5,479 nt of DNA from Conexibacter sp. Its GTDB lineage: Bacteria > Actinomycetota > Thermoleophilia > Solirubrobacterales > Solirubrobacteraceae. The stretch is taken from NCBI GenBank assembly GCA_025964295.1, contig JAOPZD010000575.1, positions 1 through 5,479 of the forward strand, in the 5' to 3' direction. The translations under genes were made by a program, and so were the position numbers. Position 1 is the first letter of the stretch. Every line of letters begins with the position of its first letter. The notes under the pieces were generated by a model. The model saw only the letters and a program-made list of their open reading frames with translations. It was not told the origin of the DNA and made no database searches. Shown here piece after piece: positions 1-5,479 of the stretch.

Positions 1-516
1 GCCCGCGCCGAGGCCGCCGCTGAGGAGGAGGCCCGGATCCAGCAGGCCGTCGCCGCGCGCGTCCGCGAGCTCGACAACGACGTCGACGGCCGCCGCGCCG
101 GGGCCGAGCACGAGGCGCGCCGCATCACCGCGGCCGCCCAGGAGGAGGCGGTCCGGATCAAGCAGGGCGCCGAGCGCGAGCTCGCCGACGCCCGCGTCGA
201 GGCCCGCGGCATCACCCGCGAGGCCCGCGAGCAGGCCGACGCGCTGCTGCGCGAGGCCCGCGCCCAGGCCGACCTCGCCGGCGTCGAGTCCCGCGCGCTG
301 AGCGAGGCGGTCCGCGACGCCCAGCACCGCCTGCGCGAGCTGAGCAGCCAGATCACCACCCAGCTGCAGGCCGCCCAGAAGGACCTCAACGACCGCACGT
401 CGCTGCACAGCGTCCAGGCGCGCCTGCGCGCCGGCGGATCGGAGGGCAGCGCGGTCGAGATCGCCGACCACCTCTCCCGGATCCTGCGCGGCGGTGGGAC
501 CCAGGACGCGGAGTGA
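1..516 (+). CDS. Coiled-coil protein, C-terminal 171 residues (5' end outside window)
   Basis: Frame 1 is open from the first base to the TGA at 514-516, so this is the C-terminal part of a longer gene. Residues about 1-95 are almost entirely Ala, Arg, Glu, Gln and Asp with regularly spaced Ile, Val and Leu, as in a long coiled coil. Similar segments recur, such as EARRITAAAQEEA near 38-50 and EARGITREAREQA near 67-79. A second helical stretch (about 98-145, with RLRELSSQI) follows, then a Gly/Ser hinge and a short amphipathic helix (VEIADHLSRILRG, 152-164) before a polar tail. No signal peptide, membrane segment or catalytic motif is visible. The composition resembles DivIVA-type and Scy/FilP-type cytoskeletal coiled coils of Actinobacteria, but the diagnostic N-terminus is missing, so I give no family. 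Its stop overlaps the start of the downstream acyltransferase by 4 bases, implying co-transcription. That the ORF is real is fairly sure; its function is unknown. Confidence 0.8.
   Translation, partial: ARAEAAAEEEARIQQAVAARVRELDNDVDGRRAGAEHEARRITAAAQEEAVRIKQGAERELADARVEARGITREAREQADALLREARAQADLAGVESRALSEAVRDAQHRLRELSSQITTQLQAAQKDLNDRTSLHSVQARLRAGGSEGSAVEIADHLSRILRGGGTQDAE
503..506 (+). promoter_or_regulatory. Shine-Dalgarno for the acyltransferase GTG start
   Basis: AGGA lies 6 bases before the GTG at 513-515, within the last codons of the upstream coiled-coil gene. It supports GTG 513 as the start and translational coupling through the GTGA overlap. Confidence 0.5.
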
Positions 517-1142
517 TCAGCGCCGCCGCCGCCCGCCTGTGGGCGCAGAAGTGGCGCTACTACGACGCCAACGCGCTGCCGTGGAACCGGGCGCGGATCC
601 ACCTCGAGCTGGCGCGCCGCGAGTCGTTCTCGCGCTGGCCGATCCACGGCAACGTCCTCGAGATGCTCCAGCAGGACCGGCTCCGGCTCGGCGCCCACGT
701 CCTCTTCGAGCCCAACGTCTGGCTGACCGCGCCCGCGCCCGCGCAGATCCGCATCGGCGGCGGCTCGTTCCTCAACATGGGGGTGATGGTCGCCGCCGTC
801 GAGCTCGTCGAGATCGGCGCGCACTGCATGCTCGCCAACGGCTGCTTCGTCACCGACGGCAACCACCGCTTCGACGACCCCGTCAGGCCCGTGCCGTGGC
901 AGGGCTTCACCACCAAGGGCCCGACGCGGATCGGCGACAACGTCTGGTGCGGGGCCAACGTCGTGGTCACCAGCGGCGTGACGATCGGCGAGCGCTGCGT
1001 CATCGGCGCCAACAGCGTCGTGACCACCGATCTGCCGCCGCGCTCGATCGCGGCCGGCGTCCCCGCGCGCGTCCTGCGGACGATCCAGTACGCCGAGCAC
1101 CCCTCCGGCGGCCTCCCGCCGGACGCGCCCGTCGCCGGCTGA
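513..1142 (+). CDS. Hexapeptide-repeat acyltransferase (LbH fold, maltose/galactoside O-acetyltransferase-like)
   Basis: This 209-residue cytoplasmic protein is probably a CoA-dependent O- or N-acyltransferase acting on a sugar or cell-surface precursor; the acceptor cannot be read from the sequence. The N-terminal 55 residues are helical and charged. From about 57 on there are imperfect [LIV]-G-x(4) hexapeptide turns (LRLGAHVLF, IRIGGGSFL, VEIGAHCML, TRIGDNVWC, VTIGERCVI), typical of a left-handed beta-helix. The loop with TDGNHRF (114-120) holds His118, the position of the catalytic His in LacA/NodL-type enzymes. The C-terminal GANSVVTTDLPPRSIAAGVPARVLR (165-189) is the usual closing segment of this family. 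GTG 513 is chosen because it overlaps the upstream stop (GTGA), has AGGA 6 bases upstream, and the next in-frame Met falls at residue 51. The protein is the usual length for the family. It is linked to an upstream coiled-coil gene and converges on the phosphate operon. The fold is nearly certain; the substrate is unknown. Confidence 0.9.
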   Translation: MISAAAARLWAQKWRYYDANALPWNRARIHLELARRESFSRWPIHGNVLEMLQQDRLRLGAHVLFEPNVWLTAPAPAQIRIGGGSFLNMGVMVAAVELVEIGAHCMLANGCFVTDGNHRFDDPVRPVPWQGFTTKGPTRIGDNVWCGANVVVTSGVTIGERCVIGANSVVTTDLPPRSIAAGVPARVLRTIQYAEHPSGGLPPDAPVAG

Positions 1143-1151
1143 CCGCGCGGC

Positions 1152-1175
1152 GCGGCTCCGCGGCTCCGCGGCGCT
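1152..1175. repeat. 8-base tandem repeat in the convergent intergenic gap
   Basis: GCGGCTCC occurs twice in tandem (1152-1159, 1160-1167), followed by a third copy differing at two bases (GCGGCGCT, 1168-1175). The copies contain CCGCGG palindromes that could fold as short GC-rich hairpins between the two converging gene ends (stops at 1142 and 1174). No T-run follows on either strand, so a role as a bidirectional terminator is only a possibility. Confidence 0.5.
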
Positions 1176-1425
1176 ACTTCTTGACGATGACCAGCACGCC
1201 GTAGACCACCACGGCGAAGAACACGATCGTCGAGAGCACCGCGAGCACGCTGTAGCCCGCCGCCGCCGCGCCGCCGCCCTCGCCGCCGCGCCGCAGCTCC
1301 GAGGAGCGCGCCCAGCCGACGAGCATCAGCGAGTAGGCGATCGCGACGAGCAGGCCCGCGATCGGCGCCACGTAGAGCAGCTCGCCGATCTTGTTCCACT
1401 CGATCGCGCCCACGAGCGACCCCAT
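1174..1425 (-). CDS. Small two-helix membrane protein of the Pit phosphate operon
   Basis: This is an 83-residue protein with no catalytic motif. Two hydrophobic segments can be seen. One is at about 16-38 (LLYVAPIAGLLVAIAYSLMLVG) and the other at about 58-81 (YSVLAVLSTIVFFAVVVYGV). They are joined by a basic, Gly/Ala-rich loop (RSSELRRGGEGGG), and the protein ends in a Lys-Lys tail. By the positive-inside rule the loop and tail would not both face the cytoplasm in a simple hairpin, so topology is uncertain. ATG 1425 follows the pit stop by only 3 bases and is preceded by GGAGGG at 7 bases, so it is clearly translated within the pit operon. From memory, a small membrane protein also sits next to pitA in Mycobacterium tuberculosis (Rv0544c beside Rv0545c), so this may be a conserved accessory partner. 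An auxiliary role in phosphate uptake is inference. Confidence 0.8.
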   Translation of the reverse strand: MGSLVGAIEWNKIGELLYVAPIAGLLVAIAYSLMLVGWARSSELRRGGEGGGAAAAGYSVLAVLSTIVFFAVVVYGVLVIVKK

Positions 1426-1428
1426 CGC

Positions 1429-2556
<1,128 letters not shown>

Positions 2557-2562
2557 GACGGC

Positions 2563-3198
2563 CTAGGAGTTCTTGATGACGATGCCTTCGAGCACGTTGG
2601 CCACGTGCTCGCAGGCGTCGATCGCCTGCTCGAGGCGCTCGTAGATGTCCTTCCAGCGGATCACGACCATGGGGTCGATCCCGTGGTCGAACAGGGCCGC
2701 GATCGCCTCGCGGACGACCCGGTCGCCGTCGTTCTCAAGGCGGTTGATCTCGACCGTGTAGTGGCTGAGGTCCTGGAAGCCGCGCATGCGCGGGAGCGCC
2801 TCGGAGACCTGGCGGGTCGCCTGGACGAGGATGTGGGACATCCGCACCGCCTGCTCCATCGGAGCCTCGATGCGGTACAGCCCCATGTAGTCGGCGACCT
2901 CTTCGGTGAAGTCGATGATGTCGTCCAGCGCCGAGGCGAGCACGAGGATGTCCTCGCGGTCGATCGGCGTGACGAACGTCGCGTTGAGGCGATGGATGAT
3001 GTCGTGCGTGATCCGGTCGCCCTCCTGCTCGCAGATGAGGATGTCGCGGGCGAGCCCCTTGCGATCGGGCCAGCTGCTGAGCATCTGGTCGAGGAGGTCG
3101 GCGGCGCGCGCGATGTTGCCGCCCGCCTCCTCGAAGAGATCGAAGAACTCGCGGTCGCGCGGGGCGAAGACCTGGGACAGACGGGCCACGCGCGGCAA
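2563..3198 (-). CDS. DUF47/PhoU-like Pit accessory protein
   Basis: This 211-residue all-helical cytoplasmic protein belongs to the DUF47 (PhoU_div, TIGR00153) family, which is routinely encoded beside pit and is thought to modulate phosphate transport. The two PhoU-type metal-binding repeats are present. The first is E57xxxD61 in CEQEGDRITHDI, followed by FVTPIDREDILVLASALDDIIDF (75-97). The second is E155xxxD159 in RLENDGDRVVREA, followed by the WKDIYERLEQAIDACEHVAN helix (182-201). The opening FAPRDREFFDLFEEAGGN (11-28) is the typical family N-terminus. The longest reading begins at TTG 3198. GTG 3189 gives 208 residues and is equally compatible with family length; neither start has a Shine-Dalgarno sequence. 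The gene is first in the phosphate operon, 6 bases ahead of pit. A PHO-box-like direct repeat lies immediately upstream, suggesting induction by phosphate limitation. Confidence 0.93.
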   Translation of the reverse strand: MPRVARLSQVFAPRDREFFDLFEEAGGNIARAADLLDQMLSSWPDRKGLARDILICEQEGDRITHDIIHRLNATFVTPIDREDILVLASALDDIIDFTEEVADYMGLYRIEAPMEQAVRMSHILVQATRQVSEALPRMRGFQDLSHYTVEINRLENDGDRVVREAIAALFDHGIDPMVVIRWKDIYERLEQAIDACEHVANVLEGIVIKNS

Positions 3199-3202
3199 TG
3201 TA
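3197..3202 (-). promoter_or_regulatory. Candidate -10 element, leaderless promoter for DUF47-pit
   Basis: Minus-strand TACATT fits the TAnnnT pattern of a sigma70-type -10 box. The first base after a 7-base gap is the G of GTG 3189, an in-frame start for DUF47, so a transcript starting there would be leaderless. The element overlaps the TTG that gives the longer reading. This rests on one hexamer in GC-rich DNA and is tentative. Confidence 0.3.
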
Positions 3203-3223
3203 GCGCGTGAACGCGGTGTTAAC
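3202..3223 (-). promoter_or_regulatory. Putative PHO box: two contiguous 11-base direct repeats
   Basis: On the minus strand, GTTAACACCGC (3223-3213) is followed without a gap by GTTCACGCGCT (3212-3202). In Streptomyces, PhoP binds tandem 11-base units close to G(G/T)TCAYYYR(G/C)G. By my count the downstream unit matches 9 of 11 positions and the upstream unit 7 of 11. The 11-base phasing and the position just before a phosphate-transport operon fit a PhoR-PhoP site. The box lies close to or overlaps the candidate -10, nearer than usual for an activator site, so activation versus repression cannot be decided here. Confidence 0.45.
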
Positions 3224-3254
3224 GCGCGTGGCCCTGGGTCGTCAGGAGTCCAAC

Positions 3255-3271
3255 GCGGCCTTGAAGGCCGC
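3255..3271 (-). terminator. GC-rich hairpin downstream of panB (weak terminator candidate)
   Basis: GCGGCC and GGCCGC flank a 5-base loop, giving a perfect 6-pair stem with two further possible A-T pairs. It lies in the 96-base gap between the panB stop and the DUF47 start, where the pantothenate operon should end. No T-run follows on the minus strand, so it does not qualify as a classical intrinsic terminator. Confidence 0.25.
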
Positions 3272-3294
3272 CCGGCTTTCCGCCACGGCGGCGA

Positions 3295-4188
3295 TCACGA
3301 GTCCTGGAGCGCTCGGCGGAATGCCGCGAGCTCCTCGTCCGGGATCGAGTAGCCGTGATCCGGGCGGGGGTAGCGGTGCGCGCGGACGTCGTCGGCGTAG
3401 GCGGCCACGCCGGCGACCATCTCGTCGAGGATGTCGGCGTAGCGCTGCACGAAGCGGGCGCCGCGGCCCTCGCGGATCCCGAGCAGGTCGTGGAAGACCA
3501 GGACCTGCCCATCCGTGGCCGGGCCGGCGCCGATGCCGATGACCAGCGCGTCCATCTTCGGCATGACGGCCTCGGCCACGGCGCTCGGGATCGCCTCGAA
3601 GACGACGCTGAAGCAGCCGGCGTCCTGCAGCGCGAGCGCCTGGCGGGCGACCTCGGTCGCGGCCTCGGCGGTCCGGCCCTGGGCGCGGTAGCCGCCCAGC
3701 GCGGTCGACGTCTGCGGCGTCAGGCCGACGTGGCCCATCACTGGGATGCCGGCCTGGACGATCGCCCGGGCGCGGGCGACCGAGACCTCGCCGCCGCCCT
3801 CGAGCTTGACGGCGTCGCAGCCCGCCTCCTTGACGAACCGGAACGCGGTCTGCACGGCCTGCCCGTCGGAGACCTCGTAGGACCCGAACGGCAGGTCGCC
3901 GACCATGAACGGCGTGGTCAGGCCGCGGCGCACGGCCTTGGCCAGGACGAGCAGCTCGTCGAGCTCGACGGCCACCGTCGACGGGTAGCCGAGGACGGTC
4001 ATCGCCCCGCTGTCGCCGACGAGGACGAGGTCGACGTGGGCCTTGTCGACCGCGAGCGCGCTCGGGTAGTCGTAGGCGGTGACCATGACCAGCGGCTCGC
4101 CGAGGCGCTTCTTCTCGGCGATCCGCGGGAGCGTCATCGGCAGGCGCGAGGCGTCGGCCGGGACGGTGATGTTGCGCATCGTGGACAT
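3295..4188 (-). CDS. panB: 3-methyl-2-oxobutanoate hydroxymethyltransferase (ketopantoate hydroxymethyltransferase)
   Basis: PanB transfers a hydroxymethyl group from 5,10-methylene-tetrahydrofolate to alpha-ketoisovalerate, giving ketopantoate, the first committed step of pantothenate synthesis in the cytoplasm. The 297-residue protein is a complete (beta/alpha)8 PanB. VMVTAYDYPSALAVD (34-48) opens the barrel. The metal and substrate ligands expected from the E. coli enzyme are Asp59 (VGDS), Asp98 (MVGDLPFGSY) and Glu130 (VKLEGG). GHVGLTPQ (152-159) and the catalytic-type Glu198 in VFEAIPS follow, then the signature IGIGAGPATDGQVLVFHDLLG. ATG 4188 is chosen because the longer frame (to 4260) adds a stretch unlike PanB that overlaps the preceding small ORF, and because AGGAGG lies upstream. 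The chain is longer than E. coli PanB (264) owing to a short N-terminal extension and a charged tail (PDEELAAFRRALQDS). It is the last gene of the pantothenate operon. Confidence 0.96.
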   Translation of the reverse strand: MSTMRNITVPADASRLPMTLPRIAEKKRLGEPLVMVTAYDYPSALAVDKAHVDLVLVGDSGAMTVLGYPSTVAVELDELLVLAKAVRRGLTTPFMVGDLPFGSYEVSDGQAVQTAFRFVKEAGCDAVKLEGGGEVSVARARAIVQAGIPVMGHVGLTPQTSTALGGYRAQGRTAEAATEVARQALALQDAGCFSVVFEAIPSAVAEAVMPKMDALVIGIGAGPATDGQVLVFHDLLGIREGRGARFVQRYADILDEMVAGVAAYADDVRAHRYPRPDHGYSIPDEELAAFRRALQDS

Positions 4189-4201
4189 GTCGCTCTTCCA
4201 A

Positions 4202-4207
4202 CCTCCT
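4202..4207 (-). promoter_or_regulatory. Shine-Dalgarno AGGAGG for panB
   Basis: Minus-strand AGGAGG (extending to CAGGAGGT at 4208-4201) is a near-perfect anti-16S match in the 43-base gap before panB. It supports ATG 4188 over an upstream start. The 13 bases between AGGAGG and ATG is a longer spacing than usual. Confidence 0.65.
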
Positions 4208-4231
4208 GTGGACCTGATCGGTTGACGCCCT

Positions 4232-4348
4232 CTAGCTGAGGAGGGTCGCCACCGCCGCATCCACGTCGATGATGTCGTTGGTGTCCTTCGTGGCGACGGT
4301 GGCGTCGCCGTGGTGCGGGAGGCGGGCCGCGGTGCCGTTGACCTGCAT
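4232..4348 (-). CDS. 38-residue ORF between panC and panB; possible panD (aspartate decarboxylase) remnant
   Basis: The ORF starts at ATG 4348, 7 bases after the panC stop, and ends with TAG at 4232. A GGGAGG in the panC 3' end lies 13 bases upstream. Its opening, QVNGTAARLPHHGDATV, resembles the conserved segment of aspartate 1-decarboxylase that reads roughly INGAAAHLVHPGDLV in Actinobacteria. From memory I count N, G, A, A, L, H, G and D as shared over 13 positions. In PanD this segment helps form the substrate pocket. The N-terminal half of PanD, including the Gly-Ser self-cleavage site that creates the pyruvoyl cofactor, is absent, so this product could not be an active decarboxylase. 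The rest (KDTNDIIDVDAAVATLLS) is not recognisably PanD. The location between panC and panB is where a panD gene would be expected. It could be a deletion relic, a small unrelated peptide, or chance. Confidence 0.4.
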   Translation of the reverse strand: MQVNGTAARLPHHGDATVATKDTNDIIDVDAAVATLLS

Positions 4349-4355
4349 GGCTCGC

Positions 4356-5228
4356 TCAGTGCCTCCCATTCCCGTTGGTATCGGGGTTGAGGATCGTGTT
4401 GTCGATGAGTCGCACCGGCCCCACATGCGCCGCGACCGCCAGGAGCGTCTCCTGGTCGACCACGCCCACGGGGCGCAGGTCTTCGGGGTCGACGAGCGCG
4501 AGGTACTCGGGCTCGACGTCGAAGGGGGTCATCGCGGCGCGGGCGGCGGTGGAGATCGCCTCCGCGTCGCGGGTGCCGGCGGCCAGCGTCGCCTGCGCGG
4601 CGTCCAGCGCGCGGGAGAGCGCGACCGCGCGGCGGCGGTCGGCGTCGTCGAGCCGGACGTTGCGGCTGGAGAGCGCGAGCCCGTCGGGCTCGCGGACGGT
4701 GGGGGCGACCTCGATGCGCGTCGGGAGGTCGAGGTCGGTCGCCAGGCGCCGGATCACGAGTGCCTGCTGGGCGTCCTTCTGGCCGAAGAGCGCCAGGTCG
4801 GGGCCGACCATGTTGAGCAGCTTGGTGACGACGGTCGTCACGCCGTGGAAGTGGTCGGCGCCGCGGTGGGCGCCCTCGAGCGTCTCGGTCAGCGGGCCGG
4901 CGACGCGGACCTGGGTGGTGAAGCCCGGCGGGTAGACCTCGCCGACCGGCGGGGCGAAGAGCAGGTCGGCGCCCGCGTCCTGGGCCATGCCGGCGTCGCG
5001 GTGCTCGTCGCGGGGATAGGCGTGCAGGTCGGAGGCGTCGTCGAACTGGGCGGGGTTGACGAACAGCGAGACGACGACCATGTCGGCCTGCTCGCGGGCC
5101 GTGCGGATCAGGCTGAGGTGGCCGTCGTGGAGGTAGCCCATCGTCGGGACGAGGGCGACGGTGCGCCCGGCGCGGCGCGGCTCGGACAACGCGGCGCGCA
5201 GCTCGGCGATGGTGCGGACGGTCCTCAT
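4356..5228 (-). CDS. panC: Pantoate-beta-alanine ligase (pantothenate synthetase)
   Basis: PanC activates pantoate with ATP to pantoyl-adenylate and couples it to beta-alanine, releasing AMP and forming pantothenate in the cytoplasm. The 290-residue sequence is complete. PTMGYLHDGHLSLI (28-41) holds the HIGH-type nucleotide-binding His34 and His37. VSLFVNPAQFDDASDLHAYPRD (53-74) includes the pantoate-binding Gln61. HFHGVTTVVTKLLNMV (126-141) and FGQKDAQQALVIRRL (148-162) are the usual core motifs, and SSRN (187-190) is the KMSKS-like loop. Length matches the family (about 280-310). ATG 5228 is chosen because the protein then begins with the normal PanC opening (RTIAELRAAL). It overlaps the stop of the upstream DUF2520 gene in an ATGA, and the frame upstream of it is Arg/Pro-rich and unlike protein. 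Only a weak GGAAG lies 11 bases upstream, so translation is probably coupled. It sits in an operon with the DUF2520 gene and panB. Confidence 0.96.
   Translation of the reverse strand: MRTVRTIAELRAALSEPRRAGRTVALVPTMGYLHDGHLSLIRTAREQADMVVVSLFVNPAQFDDASDLHAYPRDEHRDAGMAQDAGADLLFAPPVGEVYPPGFTTQVRVAGPLTETLEGAHRGADHFHGVTTVVTKLLNMVGPDLALFGQKDAQQALVIRRLATDLDLPTRIEVAPTVREPDGLALSSRNVRLDDADRRRAVALSRALDAAQATLAAGTRDAEAISTAARAAMTPFDVEPEYLALVDPEDLRPVGVVDQETLLAVAAHVGPVRLIDNTILNPDTNGNGRH
4362..4367 (-). promoter_or_regulatory. Purine-rich GGGAGG before the 38-codon ORF
   Basis: GGGAGG at the 3' end of panC lies 13 bases before ATG 4348, the same long spacing as at panB. It could serve the small ORF, but it also encodes panC residues, so its role is uncertain. 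Confidence 0.3.
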
Positions 5229-5479
5229 GCCGCCGCCAGCTTCCGGGTGGCGTCGGCGAGCGCGTCGAACAGCGGTGCGAGGTCGGGGGCGCGCTCGTGC
5301 ACCGCCGCCCGCTGCCGGGTGACCGTGGCCTCGTCGCCGCGGGCGATCGGGCCGGTGAGGGCCTGCTCGGGGCCCTCGGCCGCCCAGTTCTCCACGGTGG
5401 CGCGGACGAGCGGCGCGAGCGCGGCGCGGTCGAGCGCGCCGACGCGCTCGGCGGCCCACTCGAGCGTGACGAGGAAGTT
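5225..5479 (-). CDS. Rossmann-like/DUF2520 protein, C-terminal 84 residues (5' end outside window)
   Basis: The frame reads in from the window edge and ends at the TGA 5227-5225, overlapping the panC ATG by 4 bases. The visible part is the helical C-terminal DUF2520 domain. NFLVTLEWAAERVGA near its start, LAPLVRATVENW in the middle and the diagnostic ALTGPIARGDEATVTRQRAAV followed by PLFDALADATRKL are typical of this family, which resembles the C-terminal domain of 6-phosphogluconate-dehydrogenase-like and ketopantoate-reductase-like enzymes. The expected N-terminal NAD(P)-binding Rossmann domain lies beyond the window. Genes of this family are commonly found just upstream of panC. A role in pantothenate synthesis, possibly reduction of ketopantoate to pantoate, is an attractive inference from position and fold but is not shown by these residues. 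The reading is clean, with no frameshift. Confidence 0.85.
   Translation of the reverse strand, partial: NFLVTLEWAAERVGALDRAALAPLVRATVENWAAEGPEQALTGPIARGDEATVTRQRAAVHERAPDLAPLFDALADATRKLAAA

Noticed and set aside
494..1204. 236-codon plus-strand frame over the acyltransferase
   Set aside because: Arg/Pro-rich translation typical of an out-of-phase reading of GC-rich DNA; the frame from 513 has clear hexapeptide-repeat motifs.
3218..3223. GTTAAC palindrome as an operator on its own
   Set aside because: Six bases are too short to support a site; better explained as the left part of the 11-base direct repeat.
3242..4201. 319-codon minus-strand frame over panB
   Set aside because: It overlaps panB in another phase and has an Arg/Pro-rich composition; only its last residues are of interest and are noted separately.
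3355..4239. 294-codon plus-strand frame opposite panB
   Set aside because: Antisense shadow with skewed Arg/Asp/Val composition.
4189..4260. Longer panB start at 4260
   Set aside because: The added 24 residues are unlike PanB, overlap the preceding small ORF and would place AGGAGG inside the gene; ATG 4188 fits the family.
5229..5459. Longer panC start at 5459
   Set aside because: The added stretch is Arg/Pro-rich shadow of the DUF2520 gene; PanC proper starts at ATG 5228.

Overview
This window comes from a very GC-rich bacterial chromosome. GTG and TTG starts are used, gene spacing is tight with 4-base stop/start overlaps, and there is a DUF47-Pit phosphate-uptake pair plus a DUF2520-panC arrangement. 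Together these suggest a high-GC actinobacterium. A deep lineage such as Thermoleophilia/Solirubrobacterales is plausible, but that placement is inference and no marker gene in the window proves it.

Layout. Plus strand, 1-1142: the 3' end of a gene for a long Ala/Arg/Glu coiled-coil protein, followed by a hexapeptide-repeat (left-handed beta-helix) acyltransferase that starts inside the stop codon of the first gene. Minus strand, 3198 down to 1174: a phosphate-uptake operon read as DUF47/PhoU-like accessory protein, then Pit-family phosphate transporter, then a two-helix membrane protein of 83 aa. The genes are separated by 6 and 3 bases. A pair of contiguous 11-base direct repeats resembling the PhoP-binding PHO box of Streptomyces lies directly upstream of the DUF47 start. 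Minus strand, 5479 down to 3295: a pantothenate operon read as the C-terminal end of a Rossmann-like/DUF2520 protein, then panC, then a 38-codon ORF, then panB. The two plus-strand genes converge on the phosphate operon at about 1143-1173. The pantothenate and phosphate operons point the same way, separated by 96 bases.

How the genes work together. PanB makes ketopantoate from alpha-ketoisovalerate. A reductase must convert this to pantoate, and the DUF2520 protein is a candidate from context only. PanC joins pantoate to beta-alanine. Beta-alanine normally comes from PanD, and no intact panD is present. The 38-codon ORF between panC and panB instead carries a short stretch resembling the C-terminal half of PanD, so it may be a panD relic. 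In the phosphate operon, Pit is the secondary transporter, DUF47 is its usual partner, and the small membrane protein is a possible third component.

Most of the window is ordinary housekeeping DNA. The points most worth a second look are the PHO-box-like repeats with a possible leaderless GTG start, the possible panD remnant, and the small membrane protein tied to pit. I found no wholly new system, mobile element, CRISPR array or RNA gene.
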